Made by a program: the position numbers and the translations under genes. Below the pieces are notes generated by a model. That model worked only from the letters and a program-made list of their open reading frames with translations. It did no database searches and was not told where the DNA came from. A DNA stretch of 20,221 nucleotides, from positions 1 through 20,221 of the forward strand of contig JAGLQP010000002.1 in NCBI GenBank assembly GCA_023136785.1. Reading direction: 5' to 3'. The first letter of the stretch is position 1; every line of letters starts with the position of its first letter. Source of the stretch: Spirochaetales bacterium. GTDB taxonomy: Bacteria; Spirochaetota; Spirochaetia; SZUA-6; DRHE01. Of the stretch, positions 7,520 through 14,741 are shown one piece after another.

Positions 7520-8796
7520 CGGTAGGCCTGGTTGGTCTGGGCATCGTTGGCAGCGGCTTCTACTCGCTGATGAAACACAACGGCGAACATTTTGCCAGCA
7601 AAATGGGCACATCCGCGGAGATCACAAAGGTCGCGGAGATTGATACGGCCAGGGCGAAAAAACAGGTTCCCAAGGATGTCCTTGTCGAGGACTACCGTCG
7701 CGTCATCGAAGATGATGCGATCCAGGTCGTGATCGAGCTGGTGGGCGGCACAGGAGTCGCCTACGATATTATCCGATCCGCGATCGAGCGGGGAAAACAT
7801 GTGATCACCGCCAACAAAGCGTTGCTCGCTTTGCGGGGTGCGGAGTTGTTCGCCCTGGCCCGGGAGAAACAGGTCGAGCTGAAGTTTGAAGCTGCTGTGG
7901 GAGGTGGAATCCCGATCATCAAGGTGGTTCGGGAGAGCCTGGTCGGCAACCGGATCGGCAAGGTCATGGGCATCCTCAACGGAACCTCGAACTACATCCT
8001 CACTCAGATGAGCGAAAAACAGCTGCCCTTCGAGCAGGCCTTGAAAGAAGCTCAGGGCGCAGGTTTCGCCGAAGCCGACCCCGCTCTCGATGTGGGTGGC
8101 GGGGATGCGGCTCACAAGATCAGCCTTCTGGCCAGCTTTGCCTTCGGTGGTTGGGTGGACTATCGGCAGATCCTCTGCGAAGGAATCACCATGGTGAGGC
8201 CGGGGGAGATCGAGTTCGCCGCTTCAGCAGGCTTCGCGGTCAAGCTTATCGCCTCGGCCATGCTCGTCGACGGGAAGCCCGCGGTCACAGTGTTTCCCGC
8301 TCTTATTCCGGCCCAGCACCCGCTGAGCTCGGTGCGAAACGAAGTGAATGCTGTATTTGTGGAATGTGATTTTCTCGGACCCGCGCTGTTTTTGGGTCGG
8401 GGGGCGGGGGCCAATGCTACCGCGTCATCCGTCGCTTCGGACCTGGGAGATCTTGTGCAGGCTTTGATGCTGCACGCCAAGCGGGGAGGGTATCCCTTCG
8501 ATCCCCGCCGCACCCTGGAACTGTATCCGGATCAGAAGATGGAGTACCGGTTTTTCTTTCATTTCATCACGGAGAATCGCCCGGGGATCTGGGCAACCGT
8601 GACAGGCTGCCTGGCGGGCAACGGCATCAATATCGAATCGGTGCATCAGAAATGGGAGGATCGCAGCAAGCCTTCCGATCTGTACATCCTTGTTGACGAG
8701 GCTAGGGAAGAGCAGGCCAAAAAAGCCCTTCGGGAGGTCTGCTCGGCATCGGGAATCTCTTCGGATTCTCGATTTTACAGAATTTTGCCGCTGTAG
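7507..8796 (+). CDS. hom: Homoserine dehydrogenase with C-terminal ACT domain
   Basis: The 429-residue enzyme reduces aspartate semialdehyde to homoserine, the branch point to threonine and methionine. The NAD(P)-binding motif GLGIVG is at residues 10-15 and the ANK motif has Lys104. The catalytic triad pattern Glu189 (EADP), Asp200 and Lys204 (GGDAAHK) has the same spacing as Glu208/Asp219/Lys223 of yeast Hom6. An ACT domain at about 348-415 (ENRPGIWATV...GINIESVHQ) implies feedback control, usually by threonine. The protein is monofunctional, with no fused aspartokinase. The ATG at 7507 lies inside the end of dnaE and follows a GGAGGAAG ribosome-binding site, so hom translation is probably coupled to dnaE. 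Family knowledge and motif order make this call firm. Confidence 0.96.
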   Translation: MERVAVGLVGLGIVGSGFYSLMKHNGEHFASKMGTSAEITKVAEIDTARAKKQVPKDVLVEDYRRVIEDDAIQVVIELVGGTGVAYDIIRSAIERGKHVITANKALLALRGAELFALAREKQVELKFEAAVGGGIPIIKVVRESLVGNRIGKVMGILNGTSNYILTQMSEKQLPFEQALKEAQGAGFAEADPALDVGGGDAAHKISLLASFAFGGWVDYRQILCEGITMVRPGEIEFAASAGFAVKLIASAMLVDGKPAVTVFPALIPAQHPLSSVRNEVNAVFVECDFLGPALFLGRGAGANATASSVASDLGDLVQALMLHAKRGGYPFDPRRTLELYPDQKMEYRFFFHFITENRPGIWATVTGCLAGNGINIESVHQKWEDRSKPSDLYILVDEAREEQAKKALREVCSASGISSDSRFYRILPL

Positions 8797-8841
8797 AGTG
8801 CGGCCGGAGGCTTATTACATCTTTAGAAGAGGAGGTGGGTT

Positions 8842-9426
8842 TTGTCTATCTGGCGTTTTTTAACTGGAGTCATCTATGTTTACATGATTCTGTTGGTTTT
8901 ACGTATACTTCTGTCCTGGATTCGGGGCGCAGTGTACGGCAAGCCCTGGGAGCTGCTGGTCCGAGTCACTGATCCCTACCTGTCTTTGTTCTCTCGTATT
9001 CGCTTCCTTCGTCAGGGTATGTTCGACTTCACCCCGATTGCGGCGATCCTAACTCTCGTTGTCGCTCTCAACGTGATCCAGTCGATTCAACGGTTTGGGA
9101 CGATCACGGTGGGCAGATTTCTTGGCATCGTGACCGGCGCTGTCTGGTCCGGCCTCGCCTTCCTGCTCGTATTGGTTTTGATACTAGCAATCGTTCGGGC
9201 GGTCGTGCTGGCTGTTCGTCCCGGTCAGGAGACCCAGATTACCAGTGCGGTTGGAATGATGGTAGAACCGGTGGTGTCTCTGGTACGCCGAATTGTCTCC
9301 GCTCGAAGTCCCCTGACCGATCGCCAGTACCTCTACCTGACGATCGCTTTTCTCTTTATCGTCCGTATTCTTGGCGGTTATCTTATCGGTTTACTGGTTA
9401 GGTTTTTCTACACTCTGCCGATCTGA
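8842..9426 (+). CDS. YggT-family integral membrane protein (two YggT units)
   Basis: This 194-residue, strongly hydrophobic protein has about four membrane segments (near residues 8-27, 64-82, 100-125 and 165-190). The first half carries the YggT signature, LRILLSWI followed by a cytoplasmic loop with TDPYLSLFSRI (43-53). The second half repeats a diverged version (VEPVVSLVRRIV, then a membrane helix with IVRILGGYLIG), so it is a tandem two-unit form as in E. coli YggT. The family is implicated in membrane/osmotic homeostasis and near-division functions, but its biochemical role is not established. The start is TTG at 8842, chosen because GGAGGTG at 8831-8837 sits just upstream. It ends 4 bp before recG. 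Confidence 0.85.
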   Translation: MSIWRFLTGVIYVYMILLVLRILLSWIRGAVYGKPWELLVRVTDPYLSLFSRIRFLRQGMFDFTPIAAILTLVVALNVIQSIQRFGTITVGRFLGIVTGAVWSGLAFLLVLVLILAIVRAVVLAVRPGQETQITSAVGMMVEPVVSLVRRIVSARSPLTDRQYLYLTIAFLFIVRILGGYLIGLLVRFFYTLPI

Positions 9427-9430
9427 CCCG

Positions 9431-11482
9431 ATGTATCTTCATGAATACCGACAGGGGGTCGAGGAGATTCACGGAATCGGTCCGGTACTTCGACGGCGCT
9501 TCGAAGCCCTCGGTATTCTCACCGTTGCCCAGCTTTTGAGGCATTATCCCAGGGATTATCAGGACCGCCGCAGTCGGGACAATCTGGCTATGGCGAGCCA
9601 GAAGGAGCGGGTAAACGTTCTGGTTCGGGTTCGCTCCCGCCTTTGGATGGGCAAAGGCTACAGGAAAACGTTGAAAGTGATCGTGGAGGATGACACCGCT
9701 CAGGCCGCTCTGCTGTGTTTCGGGCGCAGCTATCTCTCTCGCGTATTTCTTCCCGGAACTTTGTTCTGGGTGTGGGGCAGATTTCAAATACAGCGTACAG
9801 AGCTTCAGGCGAGCGACTTTGAAATCGAGGCCTACGAGCCGGGCCAGGAGAGCGCCGAATTTGCCAGGATCCTGCCGGTCTATCCTTTAACCGAGGGCTT
9901 GAGCCAAAATGCGGTCCGCCAGGCCATGGCCAGAGCTCTGGAGAAGGTTCGAACAAACCTGAAGGAAGAGCTGCCCCTACCCTTGAGGGAACGTCGGGGT
10001 TTCCTGCCAAAAAGCCTGGCCCTTCAGGGCATTCACTTCCCCGAATCCACGGAGCAGCTCGAACAGGCACGAGTATCCCTGGTCTACGAAGAACTCTTGC
10101 ACCATCAACTGCTGCTTGGCTGGAGCCGGATAGCCCGCGCTTGCGTTGAGCGTTCTCGATCCAAACATCGGGGGACTCTCAAAGCTGCCCTGCTGGATCG
10201 GCTGCCCTTCACCCTCACCACCGATCAGCTTCTTTCCTTAAGCGAAATCGAGGCGGACCTGTTCTCCTCCCATCCAGGCATGCGCCTGCTTCAGGGCGAG
10301 GTTGGCAGCGGCAAAACCCTGGTTGCCCTGGCGGCGGCATTGTCGGTGATCGAGGCTGGAGAGCAAGTAGCCTTCCTGGCGCCGACGGAGCTTCTGGCCC
10401 GACAGCACGGGGACAATGCGGCGGGCCTTCTCGAGCCTCTGGGAGTCAACGTGGCCTTCTTATCGGGAAACGTTCAAGGTGCTCAGCGGGAGCTCCTGTT
10501 GGGCAGTCTCAGGGCGGGAGAAATCGACCTCTTGATCGGTACCCACGCCCTGTTTTCCGAGGGGGTAGCCTACAAGAAGCTGGGACTGGTGATTGTTGAC
10601 GAGCAGCATCGCTTCGGAGTCCGGCAGCGCCGGTCTCTGCTTGCCAAGGGTGATCACCCGGACCTTCTACTCATGACAGCCACTCCGATTCCCCGTACCC
10701 TGGCCCTCAGTGCATTCGGAGATTTGGAGTTGTCGGAGATCCGTACTCTCCCTCAGGGACGCAAATCCGTTATCACTCATCTGGCTCGCCAGGGAAACGA
10801 GGCCAAGGTCTACCAGAGGGTGCGCCAGGAGGTGGCCAAAGGAGGGCAGGCCTACTTCGTGTATCCCCTGATCGAAGAATCCCAGGTTCTGGACCTCAAA
10901 GATGCAGAGCGGATGTATGATACCTTGAAGAGAAAAGTATTTCCCGATCTGCGTCTGGAGCTGATCCACTCCCGCATCCCGGAGGAGGAGAAGATCCGCA
11001 TCATGGCGGAGTTTGCCGCCGGGGAGGTCGATATCCTGGTTGCCACCAGTGTCTTGGAAGTAGGGGTGGATGTAGCAGGGGCGAGTTGTATCGTGATCGA
11101 ACATGCCGAACGGTTCGGCCTGTCAAACCTGCATCAGCTGCGGGGCAGGGTGGGACGAGGTCAGAGGCAGTCCTACGCCTTTTTGGTTTACAGCACAAAC
11201 CTCACCGACACGGGGATTGCCCGCCTCAAGGCGATCAAGAACTCCAACGACGGGTTCGTTATCGCCGAGCAGGATCTGAAAATCAGGGGACCCGGTGAGT
11301 TTCTCGGTTTGAAGCAATCCGGATTCCTGGCCTTCGGCCTTGCCGATCTGGTTGGCGACTGGGATTTGTTTCTGCTGGCCCGTGAGGATGCCCGGGAAAT
11401 TCTATCGGAGGATCCCGGATTACTCACACCCCAGTACAGAAGCTTGAGCCAGGCGCTTCAAGTTCAAGGAGCCCGCCTTTGA
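9431..11482 (+). CDS. recG: ATP-dependent DNA helicase RecG
   Basis: The 683-residue protein is the branch-migration helicase that remodels stalled forks and recombination intermediates. An N-terminal helix-hairpin-helix-like region (IHGIGPVLRRRFEALG) precedes the OB-fold wedge domain. The helicase core has Walker A GEVGSGKT (289-296), motif Ia APTELLARQH, motif II DEQH (390-393), motif III TATPIPRT and motif VI QLRGRVGRG (569-577). The TRG-like C-terminal block (EQDLKIRGPGEFLGLKQSG) is complete. ATG 9431 is chosen, 4 bp after the YggT stop; there is no obvious Shine-Dalgarno, so reinitiation from the upstream gene is likely. The frame remains open back to 9371, but those 20 residues would lie within yggT and lack RecG similarity. 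The stop overlaps the TTG of rsmD. Confidence 0.97.
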   Translation: MYLHEYRQGVEEIHGIGPVLRRRFEALGILTVAQLLRHYPRDYQDRRSRDNLAMASQKERVNVLVRVRSRLWMGKGYRKTLKVIVEDDTAQAALLCFGRSYLSRVFLPGTLFWVWGRFQIQRTELQASDFEIEAYEPGQESAEFARILPVYPLTEGLSQNAVRQAMARALEKVRTNLKEELPLPLRERRGFLPKSLALQGIHFPESTEQLEQARVSLVYEELLHHQLLLGWSRIARACVERSRSKHRGTLKAALLDRLPFTLTTDQLLSLSEIEADLFSSHPGMRLLQGEVGSGKTLVALAAALSVIEAGEQVAFLAPTELLARQHGDNAAGLLEPLGVNVAFLSGNVQGAQRELLLGSLRAGEIDLLIGTHALFSEGVAYKKLGLVIVDEQHRFGVRQRRSLLAKGDHPDLLLMTATPIPRTLALSAFGDLELSEIRTLPQGRKSVITHLARQGNEAKVYQRVRQEVAKGGQAYFVYPLIEESQVLDLKDAERMYDTLKRKVFPDLRLELIHSRIPEEEKIRIMAEFAAGEVDILVATSVLEVGVDVAGASCIVIEHAERFGLSNLHQLRGRVGRGQRQSYAFLVYSTNLTDTGIARLKAIKNSNDGFVIAEQDLKIRGPGEFLGLKQSGFLAFGLADLVGDWDLFLLAREDAREILSEDPGLLTPQYRSLSQALQVQGARL

Positions 11483-12036
11483 GAATTACCGGCGGAGTAT
11501 ATAAAGGAAGAAAGTTGATCTGTCCCCCAGGGGTGATCAGACCCGCCATGGACAGGATGCGGGAGTCCATATTCGCCATCCTCGGAGACATCCGGGGATC
11601 TTCCTTCCTCGATCTGTACTGCGGGTCCGGATCCGTCGGCATCGAAGCGGCTTCCCGGGGCGCCGAACCGGTGGTGTTTGTCGAGAAAGACCGGGGCAAA
11701 CGCTCCATCCTTGCCCGCAACGCCTCCTTTGTCGAGGAGCAGACCGAGTTCCACTTCCTGCCGGTGGAGCATTTCTTGAGGCGGGTGAAACTGAACTTCG
11801 ATCTCATTTTTCTCGATCCCCCCTTCCGCCAAAAAGGTAAAGTCGAGGTCCTTGAGCTGATCGCAGCCAGAGGAATCCTGACCCAAGCGGGCACGCTGGT
11901 CATTCACGTTCCCAAGGAAGAGGAGAAGGCGTTTCCCACTGTTGTTGGTCCGGAGAATGCAGCCGCTGCCAGCGGGCGGCTTCGCCTGGCCGACCGGCGC
12001 CTGTACGGCGGGTCCCTTCTGCTGTTTTATCGATAG
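11479..12036 (+). CDS. rsmD: 16S rRNA (guanine966-N2)-methyltransferase RsmD
   Basis: This 185-residue SAM-dependent methyltransferase family methylates G966 (E. coli numbering) of 16S rRNA. The start MRITGGVYKGRKL and the RPAMDRMRESIF block (21-32) are family signatures. Motif I is LDLYCGSGSVG (about 44-54) and motif IV is DPPF (113-116), where most relatives have DPPY. The length is typical. The start is TTG at 11479, sharing a 4-bp TTGA overlap with the recG stop, and it is preceded by AAGGAG at 11466-11471 at a 7-nt spacing, which fixes this unusual start. It is the last gene of the dnaE-hom-yggT-recG-rsmD run. No convincing intrinsic terminator follows in 12037-12100. Confidence 0.95.
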   Translation: MRITGGVYKGRKLICPPGVIRPAMDRMRESIFAILGDIRGSSFLDLYCGSGSVGIEAASRGAEPVVFVEKDRGKRSILARNASFVEEQTEFHFLPVEHFLRRVKLNFDLIFLDPPFRQKGKVEVLELIAARGILTQAGTLVIHVPKEEEKAFPTVVGPENAAAASGRLRLADRRLYGGSLLLFYR

Positions 12037-12162
12037 GCAGCGACTCATTCTATTCTCCAGTATTCGAGTCTCCGGTACTTCCTAATATCTTCGATTATGG
12101 CCTGTTCTACCCGTGAAGTGAGTTGTCTTTGCCGTCTCGTGTTGATATATTGTCGAAGATAC

Positions 12163-12180
12163 TTTACAAAACTCTGTAAA
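12163..12180. promoter_or_regulatory. Perfect inverted repeat, candidate operator/promoter before tRNA-Thr
   Basis: TTTACA-(6 nt)-TGTAAA is an exact dyad at 12163-12180 in the AT-rich gap between rsmD and tRNA-Thr. TTTACA can also serve as a -35 with a weak -10 (TAGTAT, 12186-12191) at 17-bp spacing, so a bound protein would cover the -35 and spacer. Just downstream are two direct copies of TTCGGCG exactly 10 bp apart (12193-12199, 12203-12209) and a perfect 14-bp palindrome CTTTATATATAAAG (12215-12228). I cannot name the regulator. The rest of 12037-12162 shows no gene. Confidence 0.35.
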
Positions 12181-12237
12181 TATTGTAGTATATTCGGCGG
12201 TTTTCGGCGTAATTCTTTATATATAAAGGAATTAACT

Positions 12238-12310
12238 GCCTCTGTAGCTCAGTTGGTAGAGCACCTCCATGGTAAGGAGGGGGTCATCGGTTCAAATCCG
12301 ATCGGAGGCT
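12238..12310 (+). tRNA. tRNA-Thr (anticodon GGT)
   Basis: The complete cloverleaf can be folded by eye. The acceptor stem GCCTCTG/CGGAGGC has one G-T pair. The D arm is GCTC-AGTTGGTA-GAGC, the anticodon stem CCTCC/GGAGG has loop ATGGTAA giving anticodon GGT (reads ACC/ACU, threonine), the variable region is GGGTC, and the T arm is ATCGG-TTCAAAT-CCGAT. The discriminator base is T and no CCA is encoded, so CCA must be added by nucleotidyltransferase. It stands alone between rsmD and rpmG. Confidence 0.97.
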
Positions 12311-12412
12311 CTTGAAAATTTCAGATTCCCCGATCTTTTCTCCGGGACGTCTAGCGGACGCATCGTGTGCACGGGCGGGCGTTGTGCCGGAGGCAATGCG
12401 AGAATTATGCCA

Positions 12413-12442
12413 TTGACACAAATAGGGGAATTTTACTATATT
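12413..12442 (+). promoter_or_regulatory. Sigma70-type promoter of the rpmG-secE-nusG-rpl-rpo cluster
   Basis: A perfect -35 TTGACA (12413-12418) and a 5/6 -10 TATATT (12437-12442) are separated by 18 bp; a TACTAT at 12434-12439 with 15-bp spacing is a weaker alternative. Transcription would start near 12449, about 25 nt before the rpmG ATG. This is the best promoter in the window, and no comparable one precedes secE, nusG, rplK or rpoB, so it may drive much of the cluster. The stretch 12311-12412 between tRNA-Thr and this promoter holds only short GC-rich dyads and no clear terminator. Confidence 0.65.
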
Positions 12443-12473
12443 GTACTACCAATATTGGGAAGGACAGGACCGC

Positions 12474-12650
12474 ATGGCGAAGGCAAAAGGGAAGGCGATT
12501 GAGCTCGTTGCCCTCCAGTGTACCGAGTGTAACCGCAGGAATTATACTACCAGTAAGAACAAGAGGAACATCCAGGGAAAACTGGAGTTCAACAAGTACT
12601 GCAAGTTCGACAGAAAGCATACCCTGCACAGGGAAACCAAGATAAAGTAA
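12474..12650 (+). CDS. rpmG: 50S ribosomal protein L33
   Basis: This 58-residue basic protein of the large subunit lies near the E site. It shows the family pattern CTEC...[11 protein letters not shown]...LEFNKYC...[11 protein letters not shown]. Three of the four usual zinc ligands of the C+ form are present (Cys16, Cys19, Cys43); the fourth position is Asp46 (CKFD instead of CxxC), so zinc binding may be altered or completed by Asp. ATG 12474 is selected over an upstream in-frame ATG at 12441, because the mature-type N-terminus MAKAKGK begins here and GGGAAGGA (12457-12464) is a suitable ribosome-binding site. It ends 12 bp before tRNA-Trp, implying a shared transcript cut by RNase P. Confidence 0.95.
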   Translation: MAKAKGKAIELVALQCTECNRRNYTTSKNKRNIQGKLEFNKYCKFDRKHTLHRETKIK

Positions 12651-12662
12651 TTTGACCTTCGT

Positions 12663-12737
12663 AGGCCAGTAGCTCCAATTGGCTAGAGCGCCGGTCTCCA
12701 AAACCGGATGTTGCAGGTTCGAGTCCTGCCTGGCCTG
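12663..12737 (+). tRNA. tRNA-Trp (anticodon CCA)
   Basis: The cloverleaf is complete. The acceptor stem is AGGCCAG/CTGGCCT, the D arm GCTC-CAATTGGCTA-GAGC, and the anticodon stem CCGGT/ACCGG with loop CTCCAAA gives anticodon CCA (tryptophan, UGG). The variable region is ATGTT, the T arm GCAGG-TTCGAGT-CCTGC, and the discriminator is G, the expected tRNA-Trp identity base. CCA is not encoded. It lies between rpmG and secE, a placement common in bacteria. A 10-bp palindrome AACCGCGGTT follows at 12749-12758. Confidence 0.98.
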
Positions 12738-12775
12738 CTACCTTATCCAACCGCGGTTCACAGAGGGGAAGAAGA

Positions 12776-12955
12776 ATGAAGAAGATAATTCGATTCTTCA
12801 AAGAAAGTTTTGCCGAACTCAAGAAAGTCACCTGGCCCAGCCGTGAAGAGGTGGCATCTTCGACCAAGGTTGTCCTTGTTTCTGTTATTCTCATTGCGCT
12901 CGCTTTGGGTCTGGTGGACTTTTTAATCTTCACGGGCATCGATCTTCTTTTCTAG
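12776..12955 (+). CDS. secE: Preprotein translocase subunit SecE
   Basis: This short 59-residue gene encodes the single-span SecE, which clamps SecY in the inner-membrane translocon. The amphipathic N-terminus (MKKIIRFFKESFAELKKV) is followed by the signature VTWPSREEV at residues 18-26. One membrane helix spans about residues 32-53 (VVLVSVILIALALGL...), and the protein ends FTGIDLLF. Length and layout match the minimal SecE of most bacteria rather than the three-span E. coli form. The ATG at 12776 follows a purine-rich GAGGGGAAG. It lies 38 bp after tRNA-Trp and 39 bp before nusG, the conserved secE-nusG pair. Confidence 0.96.
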   Translation: MKKIIRFFKESFAELKKVTWPSREEVASSTKVVLVSVILIALALGLVDFLIFTGIDLLF

Positions 12956-12994
12956 AGCCTGCGAAAAGATTGAGCTGCTGAAGAAGGATACGAG

Positions 12995-13549
12995 ATGGCA
13001 AAAGGCTGGTATGTAGTTCATACCTATTCGGGATACGAAAACAAAGTGCAGAAGCACATCAATAAACTCATAGAAGACAACTCTTTGTCGGAATATGTGT
13101 TCAACGTCAAGGTACCGGCGGAGGAGGTAGTTGAGGTACGGGATGGCAAGCGGCGAGTAACTTCAAAGAAGTTCCTGCCTGGGTACATCATGATCGAGAT
13201 GGATCTCCCGGACAGCAATTGGAAACAGATCTGCTCCACGATTCGGCAGATTCCCGGTGTGACAGGGTTTGTAGGGTTCACCAGAACTCAAAAACCCAAG
13301 TCTATCAGTCCCGATGAAGCTCGGGAAGTGCTGCAACGCTCCGGCGAGATCAAGAGCGAGAAAGTCCTGAAACCCAAACAAACCTTCACCGAAGGTGAGC
13401 CCGTACGGATTACAGACGGTCCCTTTGATTCCTTTACCGGGACTATCGAAGAGGTAAATCTGGAAAAAGGGAAACTTCGGGTCATGGTCGGCATCTTTGG
13501 CAGATCAACGCCGGTAGAGCTGGATTTTCTGCAGGTAGAGAAGATTTAG
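12995..13549 (+). CDS. nusG: Transcription termination/antitermination factor NusG
   Basis: The 184-residue protein binds the RNA-polymerase clamp helices through its NGN domain (residues 1 to about 115; [31 protein letters not shown]). Its C-terminal KOW domain (about 129-184; [22 protein letters not shown]) contacts Rho or ribosomal protein S10. It modulates pausing and couples transcription to translation. Length is typical, without the large insertion found in some thermophiles. AAGAAGGA upstream of the ATG at 12995 is the ribosome-binding site. Position between secE and rplK is the conserved bacterial arrangement. Confidence 0.98.
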   Translation: MAKGWYVVHTYSGYENKVQKHINKLIEDNSLSEYVFNVKVPAEEVVEVRDGKRRVTSKKFLPGYIMIEMDLPDSNWKQICSTIRQIPGVTGFVGFTRTQKPKSISPDEAREVLQRSGEIKSEKVLKPKQTFTEGEPVRITDGPFDSFTGTIEEVNLEKGKLRVMVGIFGRSTPVELDFLQVEKI

Positions 13550-13565
13550 CTTTTCGCCCTCGAGA

Positions 13566-13604
13566 TGGGAGTCTGTTCGCAAAACTTCGACAGACGCTAT
13601 TCCG
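13566..13604 (+). promoter_or_regulatory. Bulged hairpin in rplK leader, possible L1 autoregulatory site
   Basis: Between nusG and rplK, TGGGA (13566-13570) can pair with TTCCG-side bases 13600-13604, including two G-T pairs. GTCTGT (13571-13576) pairs exactly with ACAGAC (13590-13595), leaving a one-sided GCTA bulge (13596-13599). TCG/CGA can extend the inner stem with a bulged T. Two helices split by a one-sided bulge is the general form of L1-binding sites on mRNA and on 23S helices 76-77. L1 is known to repress the L11-L1 transcript in E. coli. Assignment is inference from shape and position. Confidence 0.28.
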
Positions 13605-13623
13605 CACGAACGGAGGACTTAGG

Positions 13624-14058
13624 ATGGCAAAAAAGAAAATTGCAGCCCTCATCAAGCTGCAGGTACCAGCGGGTAAAGCAACACCCGCGCCGCCGGTGGG
13701 CCCGGCTTTGGGTCCCCATGGGGTATCGGCACCCCAGTTCGTTCAACAGTTCAATGATCGCACCAAGAGCGTGGAGCCGGGGCTCCTCACTCCGGTTGTG
13801 GTCACTGTGTATGCGGATAAGAGCTTTACCTTCATCACCAAGACCCCCCCGGCGGCGGTGCTGATCAAGAAAGCCTGCGGCCTGGAGAAGGGATCTTCGG
13901 TGCCGAACAAGGACAAAGTGGCGACGATCAAGGCAGCTCAGGTACGCGCTATTGCAGAGCAAAAAATGGCGGATCTGAACGCCACCGACATCGAAGGGGC
14001 GATGCGGATTATCTCCGGAACAGCTCGCAGCATGGGCGTAATCGTGGAGGGGCTGTAA
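13624..14058 (+). CDS. rplK: 50S ribosomal protein L11
   Basis: The 144-residue stalk-base protein binds the GTPase-associated 23S region with L10/L12 and is needed for RelA stringent signalling. The N-terminal domain has [21 protein letters not shown]; the C-terminal rRNA-binding domain ends in [12 protein letters not shown]. The linker after GPALG reads [14 protein letters not shown] rather than the widespread QHGVNIMEFCKAFN, a difference near the thiostrepton-binding face that I recall from other spirochaetes. CGGAGGA upstream of ATG 13624 is a strong ribosome-binding site. Its TAA shares one base with the rplA ATG (TAATG), so L11 and L1 synthesis is coupled. Confidence 0.97.
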   Translation: MAKKKIAALIKLQVPAGKATPAPPVGPALGPHGVSAPQFVQQFNDRTKSVEPGLLTPVVVTVYADKSFTFITKTPPAAVLIKKACGLEKGSSVPNKDKVATIKAAQVRAIAEQKMADLNATDIEGAMRIISGTARSMGVIVEGL

Positions 14059-14738
14059 TGAAACAGGGAAAGAAGTATCGTCAGGCCCTTGAGAAGTACA
14101 ACGCCCAGGAGCAGTACAGCCTGGATCAGGCGTTGGACCTAGTCAAGAGCTTGGCCTACGCCAAGTTTGACGAGACGGTCGAGATTGCCCTTAAGTTGAA
14201 TGTAAAGGCCAAACACTCGATTCGGGACATCCTTGTGCTGCCCAACAGCTTCCGGGCGGAAAAGAAGATACTGGTTTTCGCCAAGGGGGATAAGGCGGAA
14301 GAGGCCAAGGAGGCTGGAGCCGTATACGTCGGTGACACCGATCTTATCGAGAAGATCCGGGGGGGATGGCTCGATTTTGATGTGGCCGTGGCCACACCGG
14401 ATCTGATGAAGGATGTAGGCAAACTCGGCCCAATCCTCGGTCGTCGGGGAATGATGCCCAATCCGAAAGCGAAGACCGTCACCTTCAACATCAAAGAGGC
14501 GATCGAGGAGTTGAAGAAGGGGCGGGTTGAGTTCCGGGGGGACAAAACGGGGGTTGTTCATCTACCGATCGGCAAGGTGTCCATGGACAAGGAAAAAATC
14601 GCTGAAAACGCCCGTCTCCTCATCGGCGAAGTACAGCGAAAAAAGCCCGCAGATATTAAAGGGGAGTTCATCAAGTCGATCGCTGTATCCTCTACCATGG
14701 GCCCCGGGGTCATGGTGAATCCCAAGGAAAAGGCTTAA
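14058..14738 (+). CDS. rplA: 50S ribosomal protein L1
   Basis: The 226-residue protein forms the mobile L1 stalk that guides deacylated tRNA out of the E site. In many bacteria it represses its own mRNA. Typical segments are GKKYRQAL, the SLAYAKFDETVEIALKLNV strand, GRRGMMPNPKAKTVT, and the C-terminal FIKSIAVSSTMGPGVMV. GGAGGGG precedes the ATG, which overlaps the rplK stop by one base. Only 3 nt separate its stop from the rplJ start, so there is no room for the usual leader between the L11-L1 and L10-L12 pairs. Confidence 0.98.
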   Translation: MKQGKKYRQALEKYNAQEQYSLDQALDLVKSLAYAKFDETVEIALKLNVKAKHSIRDILVLPNSFRAEKKILVFAKGDKAEEAKEAGAVYVGDTDLIEKIRGGWLDFDVAVATPDLMKDVGKLGPILGRRGMMPNPKAKTVTFNIKEAIEELKKGRVEFRGDKTGVVHLPIGKVSMDKEKIAENARLLIGEVQRKKPADIKGEFIKSIAVSSTMGPGVMVNPKEKA

Positions 14739-14741
14739 GCT

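Noticed and set aside
7462..8115. 217-codon minus-strand open frame over the dnaE/hom junction
   Set aside because: It is a shadow of hom codons; no ribosome-binding site or motif supports it.
9371..9430. Upstream extension of recG
   Set aside because: The added residues come from the yggT coding sequence and do not resemble RecG; ATG 9431 directly follows the yggT stop.
12097..12315. 72-codon frame before and across tRNA-Thr
   Set aside because: It reads through the tRNA gene and the AT-rich regulatory gap, with no plausible ribosome-binding site or homology.
12311..12412. Terminator or leader RNA after tRNA-Thr
   Set aside because: Only short competing dyads (for example GCGTTG/CAATGC) occur, with no T-run and no conserved leader pattern that I recognise.
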